Positions 34,482 through 43,188 of a stretch of DNA of 64,000 nucleotides are shown piece after piece (position 1 is the first letter of the stretch; each line of letters opens with the position of its first letter). The notes below the pieces were generated by a model, which saw only the letters and a list, made by a program, of their open reading frames with translations, had not been told where the DNA came from and searched no databases. A program made the position numbers and the translations under genes. Origin of the DNA: G965233625 sp965233625 (GTDB lineage: Bacteria; Planctomycetota; Planctomycetia; Pirellulales; Pirellulaceae). The DNA is taken from the NCBI GenBank assembly GCA_965233625.1, contig OZ247499.1, positions 4,278,001 to 4,342,000 of the forward strand, given 5' to 3'.

Positions 34482-34976
34482 CTATTTATCGGTTGATTCC
34501 ACAGGCGTTTCGGCGGGCTTCCTAGGTGCGTGAGGGTCCATCTTAAGCACACCGGCCAGGCAGACCACGATGACGGCCAGAGCCAGATTGATGTTCAGCC
34601 AGAACTTCATGTTCCTGCGGATACCAGCCGCCCGTTCGCTTTTACCTGTCAGTAAGCTGGCGATGAAGAAGATGCCTAATGCAAGCAGAATTTTCACGAA
34701 GATCGCGCCGTGGTAGGAACCTTCCACCTTGGCGTTGCTCATGACCGACCAGACATTGAAGATCCCGGTGATAATCAGCAATCCGCTGCTGGCCATCACG
34801 ACTACGGACCATCTTTTGCGGACAGATTCCTGCAGTGCTTCCCGCGCGTCATCGGCCAGATTGGCAATCGCCGGAGCGTAGGCCAGCCGCATAAAAATCA
34901 CTCCGCCGACCATCGCCATGGCGGGCAGAATGTGCAGCCAACGGAAAATCAGATTCACATACCACATGAAGTACAC
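34482..34976 (-). CDS. Four-TM membrane protein
   Basis: A 164-residue protein with four hydrophobic segments (about 8-30, 60-80, 93-112 and 124-146). The first contains a conserved-looking His (FRWLHILPAMAMVGGVIF), as in CopD/DUF2269-like haem or copper membrane proteins. An internal start, ATG 34967, is possible. It is the first gene of a short minus-strand run with the coiled-coil and nitroreductase genes. Function unknown; a redox-related membrane role is suggested only by the His-containing helices. Confidence 0.6.
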   Translation of the reverse strand: MYFMWYVNLIFRWLHILPAMAMVGGVIFMRLAYAPAIANLADDAREALQESVRKRWSVVVMASSGLLIITGIFNVWSVMSNAKVEGSYHGAIFVKILLALGIFFIASLLTGKSERAAGIRRNMKFWLNINLALAVIVVCLAGVLKMDPHAPRKPAETPVESTDK

Positions 34977-35195
34977 CAGTTGTAATTAAAGCTGTCAGGG
35001 AGCCAACGCAAGAATTGATCCTTCACCCGCATTATGCCGGGCCGGCAACCACCACACGCCTCGACTGCCGCCAACGGAGTTTTTGATCCTACGGCCCACC
35101 CGCACGGTTGTCTACAACCGCCCAAATGCTTTCCGTCCCCCCTCTTGCCGCCGCCATTTTTGACCGTAAAATACTCCTTCACACACATCAAAGAT

Positions 35196-35279
<84 letters not shown>

Positions 35280-35336
35280 CTTTCTATTCAGCAAACGGCG
35301 TACGTCAATCTGACTGGATCAAAAAACGGTCCATTT

Positions 35337-35390
35337 GAGAGGCCGTTTGCCAAAGCCGGGATCATCGCTTGCACTGCCTGACGGCCTCTC
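35337..35390. repeat. Inverted repeat after tRNA-Leu
   Basis: GAGAGGCCGT (35337-35346) faces ACGGCCTCTC (35381-35390), perfect 10-bp arms with 34 bases between. No T tract follows, so it could be a processed hairpin or a remnant of a small mobile element. Confidence 0.45.
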
Positions 35391-35533
35391 CTAGCAACGT
35401 GTGGTTCATTTCCAGGTGAAACAGTCTGCAGCGTCGACGCGTCACTAGCGTGAAAAGAAAGTTCCGCTGGGGATGTCTGCCCGGCGGAAGCTTGGCACTG
35501 ATTGACGCTCACAGCAGATGGAAGGCAGTAATC

Positions 35534-35568
35534 GTAGGGCAGGCTCCGCCCAATGGTACTAAGTTTGT
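35534..35568 (+). repeat. Left terminal inverted repeat of the IS4-family element
   Basis: 35 bases, perfect reverse complement of 38556-38590. It contains the transposase stop codon at 35559-35561. Confidence 0.85.
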
Positions 35569-37028
35569 TTTTTGGTTTTTCGGTTTCTACTTTTCTGGAC
35601 GCGTTGGTCTCGTGGGCGGTGGTGTTTTCGACCGGGGCGGAAGTGGGCGTGGTGACTTGCGAGGCGGTTGAGCAAGCGCGGGATGAGAACGGCTTCGACG
35701 TGCCCGGTTGAGCTGATGACCAGCAGCGGCGTGAGAGCCAGCAGTTCGATCAACGCGTTTTTGAAACTGATCCGTAACGGATCGGCGTCGTGGGCTTCTG
35801 CGGCCTGTACGATCAGCCACCGCGTTAGAAAGTACAGAATGACATGGCCGACCACTTCGTACTGAACAGCCGCGGCGGTGCGTGAACGGATGGCTGTCAT
35901 CGCCTGGGTTACTTTTAATTCGTAAAAGGTGGTTTCGATTTCCCACCGGCGATGATATAGCCCTTGCGAGAGACGGAGTGTTCCCTCTTCCTCCCTGTTC
36001 GCCAGGTGAATCCATTGCTCGCGTGCGACCTGCTGGTCACACAGCACGTTGGTCACCAGTGCGGTCGGGCGGAAGCCGGGGATGTGGTATTCGATCAGAC
36101 GCAGCTGGATGCTGCGGGGGTAATCGCCGCACTGGTTGGCCTTGGACGGCTGCCACTCCACGAGCCAGTCCTGCGGCCCCAGCGGGCGGATTTTCCGGGG
36201 TTTCACGCTGGGATAAAGCCGGATCGCAAAGAATGCATGCTGGGTTTGAATCTGGTGAAACAACTGGAAGCACCAGAAGCCCTGATCCATCAGCACCAGA
36301 TCGTTGCAGCGTAACCCGTCAAGCAGCCGCCGGGCGATGGTTCTTTCGCCCTCTGCGAGGGGCGTCAGTTCATAGCGGAAAGGAAGTCTTGCCAGCGGGA
36401 ACTGCAACATGACCATCCGCGCCTGAGCACGCTTGCTGTGGCCGTTGGCAGCGGCTCCAAAATGCTTCAACAGCGTTTTGCGGTTGGGCAGACTCAGCGT
36501 CGTACCGTCGAGCGCCAACAGGCGGAATCCGTTCCAGAATAGATGCCCGCCGTGCGACTGCTGAAAGCTTTCGACCAGCCGTTCCAGCAGCGCCACCCAG
36601 AACTGCCACGGCAGACGGCGCCGCGCCTGGACAAAGGCTTCTTCAGAAACCGACGCCGGGTCGTCGCTGCGAGGGTCGTGCCTGGATCGCTTGACGGGCG
36701 AGTTCCGCCCGGCCTGGCGGCGTTGCTTCCGGATACTCGCGAGCCGGGTGTGACAATAAGACTCGCTATCCTGCAGCCACTTGAGCGTTGTGGTCAGCAC
36801 CTGGGCGAAGGAAAGGGAAGGATCGATGGCCGAGTAAACCGCCAACATCACCATCGAAGGCGCCCACAACGAGCCACACCCCATCGCTACGTCCGCCGCA
36901 CAGGCAGCGTCCTGAATCAACGACGCCGGCAGCAGATTCTGAAACGCCCGGAAGCCATGCCGCCGGGTGTGGATACAAAGCTGTGGCGCTTTTTGGTGTG
37001 ATGGCATAGAAAAAGCGTTAGTGAACAC
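35559..37028 (-). pseudogene. IS4-family transposase, 5' end displaced by an insertion
   Basis: The 489-residue frame is an IS4-type DDE transposase: LALDGTTLSLPNRKTLLKHFG (first Asp), LVLMDQGFWCFQLFHQIQ (second Asp), and LYHRRWEIETTFYELKV (the Y-REK block with Glu). About the first 21 residues are not its own: they are encoded by the left end of the inserted ISKra4 element, up to the target duplication that encodes RRHG. The native N-terminus lies at 38434-38485 on the other side. The chimeric frame remains open, so a hybrid protein is possible, but the gene's own start and promoter are gone. Confidence 0.85.
36955..36964 (+). repeat. Target duplication (left copy) of the ISKra4-family element
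   Basis: CCATGCCGCC here and at 38433-38442. Nine bases are certain; the tenth depends on where the terminal C run of the element ends. Confidence 0.8.
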
Positions 37029-38433
37029 GTTGCCGCGTGTTTTGATTCACTAACGCTTTTCGGAAGTTGACTATGAGTACAACGGTTGCGCCGGCTGTCG
37101 TCAAGCAGGAATTACTGGAAACGGTTCAGCATCTGGTTCTCGAACTGGCTCAGTCGCTGCCGGATGATCTGCATGATCTATCGGAGGCGGAAGAACTGAT
37201 CCGCACGGCGGTGCTGGAACTGGGAGGCAGGGTGTTGCAGGGTTGGAGCGAAACCGCCGCGGCCGGCACTTTGGCGCCTGTCTGCGAGTGTGGCCGGAAG
37301 ATGCGTCACAAGGGGTATGTGGAAGGTTCGCTGGTGACGACGCTGGGCGATGTCCGGGTGCGGCGGGCGCGGCTCCGCTGTACGGCTTGCGGTCAGGAGA
37401 AGTATCCGCACGATGACTCTCTGCGGTTCCTGAGCCGCAATGTGAGCCCGCCGCTGGCGAAAGTGATTTCGCGGATGGGTTCGCAGCTTCCGTTCGATAC
37501 GGCCCGTCAGAATCTGAAAGAAGATTACAGCGTGGGCGTGTGCAAACGGACCGCGCAGCGGGTGTGCGAAGAAGCGGGCTGCGCGATGCTTGCGCTCGAA
37601 GACACGCAACGCACGCAACTGCAATCGCTGCCGCCGCAGGTGCAGCTTGAATCGCTGCCAGATAGCGAACTGACGCCTGAAAACACGTATGTTTACGCCG
37701 ATGGAGCGATGCTTCATAGCGACGGTGACTGGCGTGAAATCAAAGTCGGCAGCGTTGCCAGCTTCGACGCACAGGGCAATCGCATCGCCATCGATCATCG
37801 CGCCCGGCTGCTGAACTGCCAGGACTTCGGCTGGGAGCTGATGCTGATGGCGCGGCAGGCCGGCTACCATCGCGCGCGGCTCAAAGCGTTCGTCGCCGAC
37901 GGCGCGCGGTGGCTGTGGGACCAGGCAGCTACGCACTTCCCGGACGCCGTGCAGATTCTGGATTGGTATCATCTGGCGGAGCACGTTCATCAGGCCGCGA
38001 ACGTCCTCTACGGCGAAGGCAGCCAGGAAGCAGAGAGGTTCAGCCAGCAACGTCTGAAAGAACTGTGGGAGGGGCGTTCCTCACAGACGCTACGCAAGCT
38101 CAAAGAACTTCATAAGAAAACCCGCTCGCGCAATAAACGCGAAGAACTACGCAAGCTGCGTGGCTACCTGACCAACAACCGGCAGCGTATCAACTACCCG
38201 CGTTACCGCGCCCTGGGGCTGACCATCGGCAGCGGCCAGGTGGAAAGCGCCTACAAACATCTCGTCGGCGCCCACTGCAAACAGGCCGGCATGCGCAACT
38301 GGACGCCCGACGGCGCCCAAGGCGTCCTCCGCATCCGGGCCGCCCACCAGACCAACCACTTCAACCACCTCTGGCAAAACCTCACAAAAACCGCAGCCTG
38401 AGCAAAACGCCACAAACGAGTATCCACACCCCC
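36965..38433 (+). mobile_element. ISKra4-family insertion sequence, about 1.47 kb
   Basis: Imperfect terminal inverted repeats: GGGTGTGGATAC at 36965-36976 followed by TGTGGCG, and the reverse complement GTATCCACACCC at 38420-38431 preceded by CGCCACA. A 9-10 bp direct repeat, CCATGCCGCC, flanks it. It carries one full transposase gene. A palindrome at 37010-37063 (AAAAGCGTTAGTGA facing TCACTAACGCTTTT) lies before the gene. Confidence 0.85.
37073..38401 (+). CDS. ISKra4-family transposase
   Basis: A 442-residue transposase started at ATG 37073 with GGAAG upstream. A zinc-finger-like N-terminal part has CECGRKMRHKGY and RLRCTACGQEK. The catalytic positions fit TYVYADGAMLH (Asp), QILDWYHLAEH (Asp, the DWYH motif) and GSGQVESAYKHLVG (Glu). 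The frame is full length and intact, so the element could be active. Stop codon lies 20 bases before its right inverted repeat. Confidence 0.9.
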   Translation: MSTTVAPAVVKQELLETVQHLVLELAQSLPDDLHDLSEAEELIRTAVLELGGRVLQGWSETAAAGTLAPVCECGRKMRHKGYVEGSLVTTLGDVRVRRARLRCTACGQEKYPHDDSLRFLSRNVSPPLAKVISRMGSQLPFDTARQNLKEDYSVGVCKRTAQRVCEEAGCAMLALEDTQRTQLQSLPPQVQLESLPDSELTPENTYVYADGAMLHSDGDWREIKVGSVASFDAQGNRIAIDHRARLLNCQDFGWELMLMARQAGYHRARLKAFVADGARWLWDQAATHFPDAVQILDWYHLAEHVHQAANVLYGEGSQEAERFSQQRLKELWEGRSSQTLRKLKELHKKTRSRNKREELRKLRGYLTNNRQRINYPRYRALGLTIGSGQVESAYKHLVGAHCKQAGMRNWTPDGAQGVLRIRAAHQTNHFNHLWQNLTKTAA

Positions 38434-38485
38434 CATGCCGCCGGATCTCTTCCCACGCCTGCGTCTTACGTTTATCCTTAAACAC
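38434..38485 (-). pseudogene. Detached 5' end of the IS4-family transposase
   Basis: ATG 38485 begins MFKDKRKTQAWEEIRRHG. The RRHG codons are the same target duplication, in the same frame, that resumes at 36964 as RRHGFRAFQNLLP. Joining the two at the duplication restores one continuous transposase frame, which proves the order of the insertions. Confidence 0.8.
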
Positions 38486-38555
38486 GCGCGAGTCCTCCTG
38501 ACTAAGTGTTTGTGATGATTCACTAAGTCAACGAGGGCTCGTATTTTAAGTCAAT

Positions 38556-38590
38556 ACAAACTTAGTACCATTGGGCGGAGCCTGCCCTAC
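38556..38590 (-). repeat. Right terminal inverted repeat of the IS4-family element
   Basis: 35 bases, perfect reverse complement of 35534-35568. It ends nine bases before the SulP gene stop codon. Confidence 0.85.
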
Positions 38591-38598
38591 ATTCTTGC

Positions 38599-40293
38599 TT
38601 AGCCTAGGCGGTCGGTGGCGACGTGGTATTGGGGATCTTCGGAGACGTTGATCTCGACTAGATCGCCGGCGTTGTCCAGCAGGTTGCGGCACTCCGGGCT
38701 GAGGTGTGTCAGGTGCAGGCGTTTGTCGGCGGCTTTGTATTTTTCGGCCAGGTTGTTGATGGCTTCTAAGCCGGACTGGTCGTAGACGCGGGTGAAGTAG
38801 AAGTCGATCACCACGTCCTCGGGATCGTTTTCTACGTCGAACATTTCGCGGAAGCTGGTAACCGAGGCGAAGAACAGTGGGCCGTGTAGCTGGTAGATCT
38901 TGCTGCCGAATTCGTTGAGCTTCACGTCGGCGCCGATGTGCGTGGCGTGCTGCCAGGCGAAGACCAGCGCGGAGACAATCACGCCCAGAATGACGGCCGA
39001 CGCCAGATCGTGCATCACCACCGTGTAGCCCGCCACCAGCACCATAACCAGCACGTCGCTGGTAGGCATGCGGCGGAACATGCGGATCGAAGCCCATTCA
39101 AACGTGCCGATCACCACCATAAACATCACGCCGACCAGCGCGGCGACCGAGATCATTTCGATCAGCGGCGACAGGAACAGGATGAACATCAGCAGGCAGA
39201 CCGCGGCGGTGATGCCGGACATTCGTCCGCGACCGCCGGAGTTGACGTTAATCAGCGATTGACCAATCATCGCGCAACCGCCCATGCCGCCGAACAGACC
39301 GCACACCAGATTGGCGGCGCCCTGACCGATGCATTCGCGGTTGCCTTGTCCGCGGGTCTGGGTGATTTCGTCGATCAGCGTGAGCGTCATCAGCGATTCA
39401 ATCAGCCCCACGCCGCAAAGGATAAACGCGTAGGGAAGAATGATCTGCAGCGTCTGCCACGTCAGCGGCGGCAACGAGTATTCCAGGAAGAACGGTACGG
39501 GCAGACCGCCACTGATGCCGGCTTCGGCTTCTGAATCTGCGGGACTCCCTGCCAGGTCATCCGCCTTGGCCACTTCCACCTTTTCAACTTCTGTCGTGGC
39601 TGCGCCGTGGGCATCAGCCGTAGAAGCAGCGACTGTGTTAATGCGAAGCATGTCGCCGACGGTGGCCAGCGTGTTGCCGGAGCCTGGTGTGGCCGTCGCA
39701 TAATTGATGGCGAATGCGATCAACGTGACCGACAGAATCGCCACCAGCGAAGCTGGAACCGTCCGCGTTAGTTTGGGCAAGAGCCAGATGATGCCCATCG
39801 TCAGCAGGATCAGCCCGATCATCAGCACCAGCGGCATGCCAGAGAGGAACACCAGCTCATTAGCCGGCGATAGCGTCTTAAAGCTGCCAAGCTGCGCCAG
39901 GCCGATGACAATTGCCAGCCCGTTCACAAAGCCCAGCATCACCGGCTGCGGCACCATGCGGATCAGCTTGCCCAACCTCGCGATGCCAACCGCGATCTGC
40001 AACAGCCCGCAGAGGATGACGGTGGGAAACAGGTATTCGATGCCATGCTGGGCAACCAGGGTCACCACCACCACGGCCATCGCACCCGTGGCGCCGGAGA
40101 TCATGCCAGGCCGTCCGCCCACAACGGCGGAGATCAAGCCAATAAAGAAGGCGGAGTACAGACCAATAAGGGGTGAAACGCCGGCCACAAAGGCGAAGGC
40201 AATCGCTTCGGGCACCAGCGCCAGGGCAACGGTCAAACCAGAAAGGAGATCTGCCCGGATCGTTTTCGAGCGTTGACGGAAATAGTTCAGCAT
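38599..40293 (-). CDS. SulP family anion transporter with STAS domain
   Basis: A 564-residue membrane transporter. The N-terminal region LLSGLTVALALVPEAIAFAFVAGVSP is the SulP signature, followed by about 11-12 hydrophobic segments, with GLFGGMGGCAMIGQSLINV as a second conserved piece. An unusual acidic insert (EVEKVEVAKADDLAGSPADS) lies in a loop near residue 240. The C-terminal STAS domain (about 440-560) includes VVIDFYFTRVYDQSGLEAI. Substrate is probably sulfate or bicarbonate; Na+ coupling is likely but not shown. It is divergent from the pst operon, 680 bases away. Confidence 0.9.
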   Translation of the reverse strand: MLNYFRQRSKTIRADLLSGLTVALALVPEAIAFAFVAGVSPLIGLYSAFFIGLISAVVGGRPGMISGATGAMAVVVVTLVAQHGIEYLFPTVILCGLLQIAVGIARLGKLIRMVPQPVMLGFVNGLAIVIGLAQLGSFKTLSPANELVFLSGMPLVLMIGLILLTMGIIWLLPKLTRTVPASLVAILSVTLIAFAINYATATPGSGNTLATVGDMLRINTVAASTADAHGAATTEVEKVEVAKADDLAGSPADSEAEAGISGGLPVPFFLEYSLPPLTWQTLQIILPYAFILCGVGLIESLMTLTLIDEITQTRGQGNRECIGQGAANLVCGLFGGMGGCAMIGQSLINVNSGGRGRMSGITAAVCLLMFILFLSPLIEMISVAALVGVMFMVVIGTFEWASIRMFRRMPTSDVLVMVLVAGYTVVMHDLASAVILGVIVSALVFAWQHATHIGADVKLNEFGSKIYQLHGPLFFASVTSFREMFDVENDPEDVVIDFYFTRVYDQSGLEAINNLAEKYKAADKRLHLTHLSPECRNLLDNAGDLVEINVSEDPQYHVATDRLG

Positions 40294-40973
40294 GTTCTTC
40301 TAACGGCCAGTCATTCGGTGTAAGTCCATTCAGAGGAGCAGTTTACGCATTAGCTCTTGATGCAAAGTCCACCAGTGTTAATCTTGAAAACTTAGGTGGT
40401 TCGCGTAGCTCGCGGACTTGGGGATGCGTCGCACGCAGGCGTCGCTTGGCCGCGATATAGCGGCAAGTATAGGTTGCAACAGGAAGTCGCAGAAGGTCGA
40501 ATCAGCCTGCCAGGCGTATGGATCAACCCCCTTAATATGGCATCATGGCGATATAAGGGTTGATAAAGCCCCGCTAGTGGACGTGTAGCGGCTTAGGGAG
40601 TCGCCCTACCCTGGCGGACGGCTCTGGCCAAAAGAGTCGTAAAGTTTTTGCGAAGTTTCAATGCCTACGTCGTGCTTGCGGGTTCTGCCAGTTTTTGTGA
40701 CGGCCTGGCGGGCGGTCGAATGGTCTGTGTTGGTTCCTCGCCGCCAACAACGGTGTTTCTAACGCGTTATCGCTGCAAATGTTAAGGAAGTGTTAATACG
40801 CGGTGAAACTCACATGAAAGGGTTTTTTCCCATTCTCTCCAAAGTTATAACGGGCAGGCATGGGGACTTGGTTAGTAGCCACAACTCTGCTGGCCGCTTT
40901 CTCCGCCCTCATGCAAATTCTGTGATACTTAACGAGCCGTCCATCAACTGGCAGTGAGAACCGAGACCTAAGA
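40294..40973. other. Long gene-free region between sulP and pstS, with hairpins
   Basis: No gene is convincing. It contains hairpins CCGCTA/TAGCGG (40571-40591) and ACGGCTCT/AGAGTCGT (40618-40640, followed by AAAGTTTTT), and the Pho-like box at 40780-40796. A short structured RNA or leader could start here. The remaining bases show nothing clear. Confidence 0.45.
40780..40796. promoter_or_regulatory. Putative Pho box upstream of pstS
   Basis: TGTTAA occurs twice with an 11-base period (40780-40785, 40791-40796); on the minus strand this is TTAACA-N5-TTAACA, the pattern of PhoP/PhoB-type binding sites. It lies about 180 bases before pstS, plausible for phosphate control of the pst operon. Confidence 0.5.
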
Positions 40974-42017
40974 ATGCGTAATTTCCAGAAGTTTGTCCTA
41001 CCTGCGTTGTTTGTCGTGATAGGCAGCATCACTCTCGCCGGTTGCGGCGGTGGTGGTGTCGAACCCAAAGCAGACGGCGAAGCCGATGGTGAAGGCGGCG
41101 GTTCCTCGCTGACCGGATCGATTGGTATCGACGGTTCTTCGACCGTCTACCCTGTGACGGAAGCCGTTGCAGAGGCCTTCGGTAAAGTGCATCCCGACGT
41201 CAAAGTGACGGTTGCTGTATCCGGCACCGGCGGCGGCTTCAAGCGTTTCGCCATCGGTGAGACAGATATCTCCGACGCGTCTCGCCCGATCAAGGCCAGC
41301 GAAGCCGAAACAGCCAAAGAAAACGAAGTGGAATTCGTGGAAGTTCCTGTCTGCTACGACGGTCTGACCGTAGTTGTGAACCCGGAAAACGACTGGGCAA
41401 AGCAGCTGACCGTGGAACAGCTCAAGAACATCTTCCAGGAAGGCGGCGCCACCAAGTGGAAGGATCTGGATGATTCTTTCCCCGATGAGCCCATCAAAGT
41501 TTACTCGCCCGGTTCCGACTCAGGAACATTCGATTACTTCCGCGAAGCGATCGTCGGCAAGAAGACCCCCTTCCGTGCAGATATGTCGGTTTCGGAAGAC
41601 GACAACATCCTGGTAACCGGCGTTTCTGGCGACAAGTACGCCATCGGATACTTCGGCTGTGCGTACTTCTTCGAGAATGAGGATAAGCTCAAGGCAGTCG
41701 CCGTTGTGAATCCCGACTCGGGCGACGCCGTACTGCCGACGGCGGAAACCATTGAAAACGGCACCTACGCTCCGCTATCGCGTCCGCTGTTTATCTACGT
41801 CAGCGTGAAATCGCTGAGCCGGCCGGAAGTGAAGGAATTTGTCGATTACTATCTTGAGAACGCCGCAGAGCTTTCTGAAGAAGTTGGCTATGTACGTTTG
41901 CCCACGTCTGTTTACGATAAAGCGGAGGCGAACGTCGAGTCGAAGAAAACCGGCACTCAATTCCTCACCGCGGAAGGCGAGTCGAAAAAAGGCTCTGTGA
42001 CTGAGATTTACAAGTAG
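40974..42017 (+). CDS. pstS: Phosphate-binding lipoprotein PstS
   Basis: A 347-residue substrate-binding lipoprotein. The signal ends in a lipobox, TLAGC, followed by a Gly/Asp/Glu-rich tether. Phosphate-site segments are typical: IGIDGSSTVYPVTEAVAEAF, AVSGTGGGFKRF, ETDISDASRPIK, and YSPGSDSGTFDYF. It captures phosphate outside the inner membrane and hands it to PstC/PstA. First gene of a pstSCAB operon with 45 bases to pstC. Confidence 0.95.
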   Translation: MRNFQKFVLPALFVVIGSITLAGCGGGGVEPKADGEADGEGGGSSLTGSIGIDGSSTVYPVTEAVAEAFGKVHPDVKVTVAVSGTGGGFKRFAIGETDISDASRPIKASEAETAKENEVEFVEVPVCYDGLTVVVNPENDWAKQLTVEQLKNIFQEGGATKWKDLDDSFPDEPIKVYSPGSDSGTFDYFREAIVGKKTPFRADMSVSEDDNILVTGVSGDKYAIGYFGCAYFFENEDKLKAVAVVNPDSGDAVLPTAETIENGTYAPLSRPLFIYVSVKSLSRPEVKEFVDYYLENAAELSEEVGYVRLPTSVYDKAEANVESKKTGTQFLTAEGESKKGSVTEIYK

Positions 42018-42062
42018 TATTGGAAATCTCAGCCTACGTGAATTTCCGCCTTTGGGTGTGCC

Positions 42063-43136
42063 ATGAGTTCCGAAGCAGCAAACGAGTTATTTGATGAGCC
42101 GCCCCTGGTGAACTACACGCGGATTCTGGCGGATGCGAAGCCGCGCTCGGTGCTGGCGCGGCAGGTGCGCGAATGGTTGATTATGGCCGGTCTTGTCGGG
42201 GCCGGCCTGTTCACGCTCGTGATCACCGTTTCGATCGTGGTGCTGCTGGGCATCGAAGCCTACCACTTCTTTTCAGAGCCGCATCCCACGGCGCAGAATC
42301 AGATGGTGGAAGTCAGCATCGGTGAGTTTCTCACCGGCCTGCGTTGGAGCCCGCTGCTGGGCGAAACCAAGCACTTTGGCATCTGGCCTTTGATTGCGGG
42401 CACCCTGAAGATCACGCTGATTGCCATGCTGGTTGCTTTGCCAGTGGGGCTTATCATCGCCATCTGGCTCAGTGAATACGCACCGTCGCGCGTCAGGAAA
42501 ATCGTCAAGCCATTGCTTGAGATTCTGGCGGGCATTCCGACGGTGGTGTTCGGATATTTTGCGTTAACCTTCATCACACCGCTATTGCAGGCGCCATTTG
42601 GCGAAGACGCGGTGGGCTGGTGGGCGGCCCTGCGGCCCGATAGCTACAACGGGCTGTCGGCGGGTCTGGCGGTCGGCATCATGGCGATTCCCACCGTCTG
42701 CTCGCTCTCAGAAGATGCCCTTCGCGCCGTTCCGCGGTCGCTACGCGAAGCAGCACTGGCCGTCGGCGCCACACGTTTTGAAGCAGCGCTGAAAGTGGTG
42801 ACGCCCGCGGCACTCAGCGGGATTGTCGCCGCGTTCCTGCTGGCTTTCGCCCGGGCGATTGGCGAAACGATGATCGTCGCCCTGGCTGCCGGCTCGAGCA
42901 CGGTCCGGCTGGTCGATGGGGATGGCAATTTTGACGCAGGCTCAACCTTGTCGGTGACGGAACCTGTGCAACCGATGACAGGTTACATGGTGCAGATCTT
43001 CCTAGGCGATGCACCACACGGCACCGCCGAGTACTATTCGAGTTACGCAGTTGCGGCGACGCTGTTTTTTATGACGCTGGGCCTGACCGTTGTCGGCGGC
43101 ATTGTCCGGCGCCGTTTCCGCCAGGAATACAACTAA
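42063..43136 (+). CDS. pstC: Phosphate ABC transporter permease PstC
   Basis: A 357-residue permease. Membrane helices at about 38-62, 115-140, 160-185, 210-240 and near the C-terminus. The EAA-type loop is RSLREAALAVGATRFEAALKVV, with ILAGIPTVVFGYFAL as the usual pst signature. Somewhat longer than typical because of a periplasmic loop (SEPHPTAQNQMVEVSIGEFL) near residue 70 and one near 290. Works with PstA as the membrane channel. Confidence 0.95.
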   Translation: MSSEAANELFDEPPLVNYTRILADAKPRSVLARQVREWLIMAGLVGAGLFTLVITVSIVVLLGIEAYHFFSEPHPTAQNQMVEVSIGEFLTGLRWSPLLGETKHFGIWPLIAGTLKITLIAMLVALPVGLIIAIWLSEYAPSRVRKIVKPLLEILAGIPTVVFGYFALTFITPLLQAPFGEDAVGWWAALRPDSYNGLSAGLAVGIMAIPTVCSLSEDALRAVPRSLREAALAVGATRFEAALKVVTPAALSGIVAAFLLAFARAIGETMIVALAAGSSTVRLVDGDGNFDAGSTLSVTEPVQPMTGYMVQIFLGDAPHGTAEYYSSYAVAATLFFMTLGLTVVGGIVRRRFRQEYN

Positions 43137-43188
43137 GAGCAAGCAACCACCACGGCGCCAACCGGAACGCAGGAAACCAGGTTTTACG

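Larger units (their letters stand above)
35534..38590. mobile_element. IS4-family element interrupted by an ISKra4-family element
   Basis: Perfect 35-bp inverted repeats (35534-35568 and 38556-38590) bound the unit. Removing the inserted ISKra4 element and one copy of its target duplication leaves about 1.58 kb, a normal size for IS4-type elements, with a single transposase read leftward. No target duplication of the outer element is recognisable in the flanks. Confidence 0.85.

Noticed and set aside
35534..38590. Composite transposon of two IS copies
   Set aside because: The two transposases are of different families and the 9-10 bp duplication splits one gene; nested insertion explains all of it.
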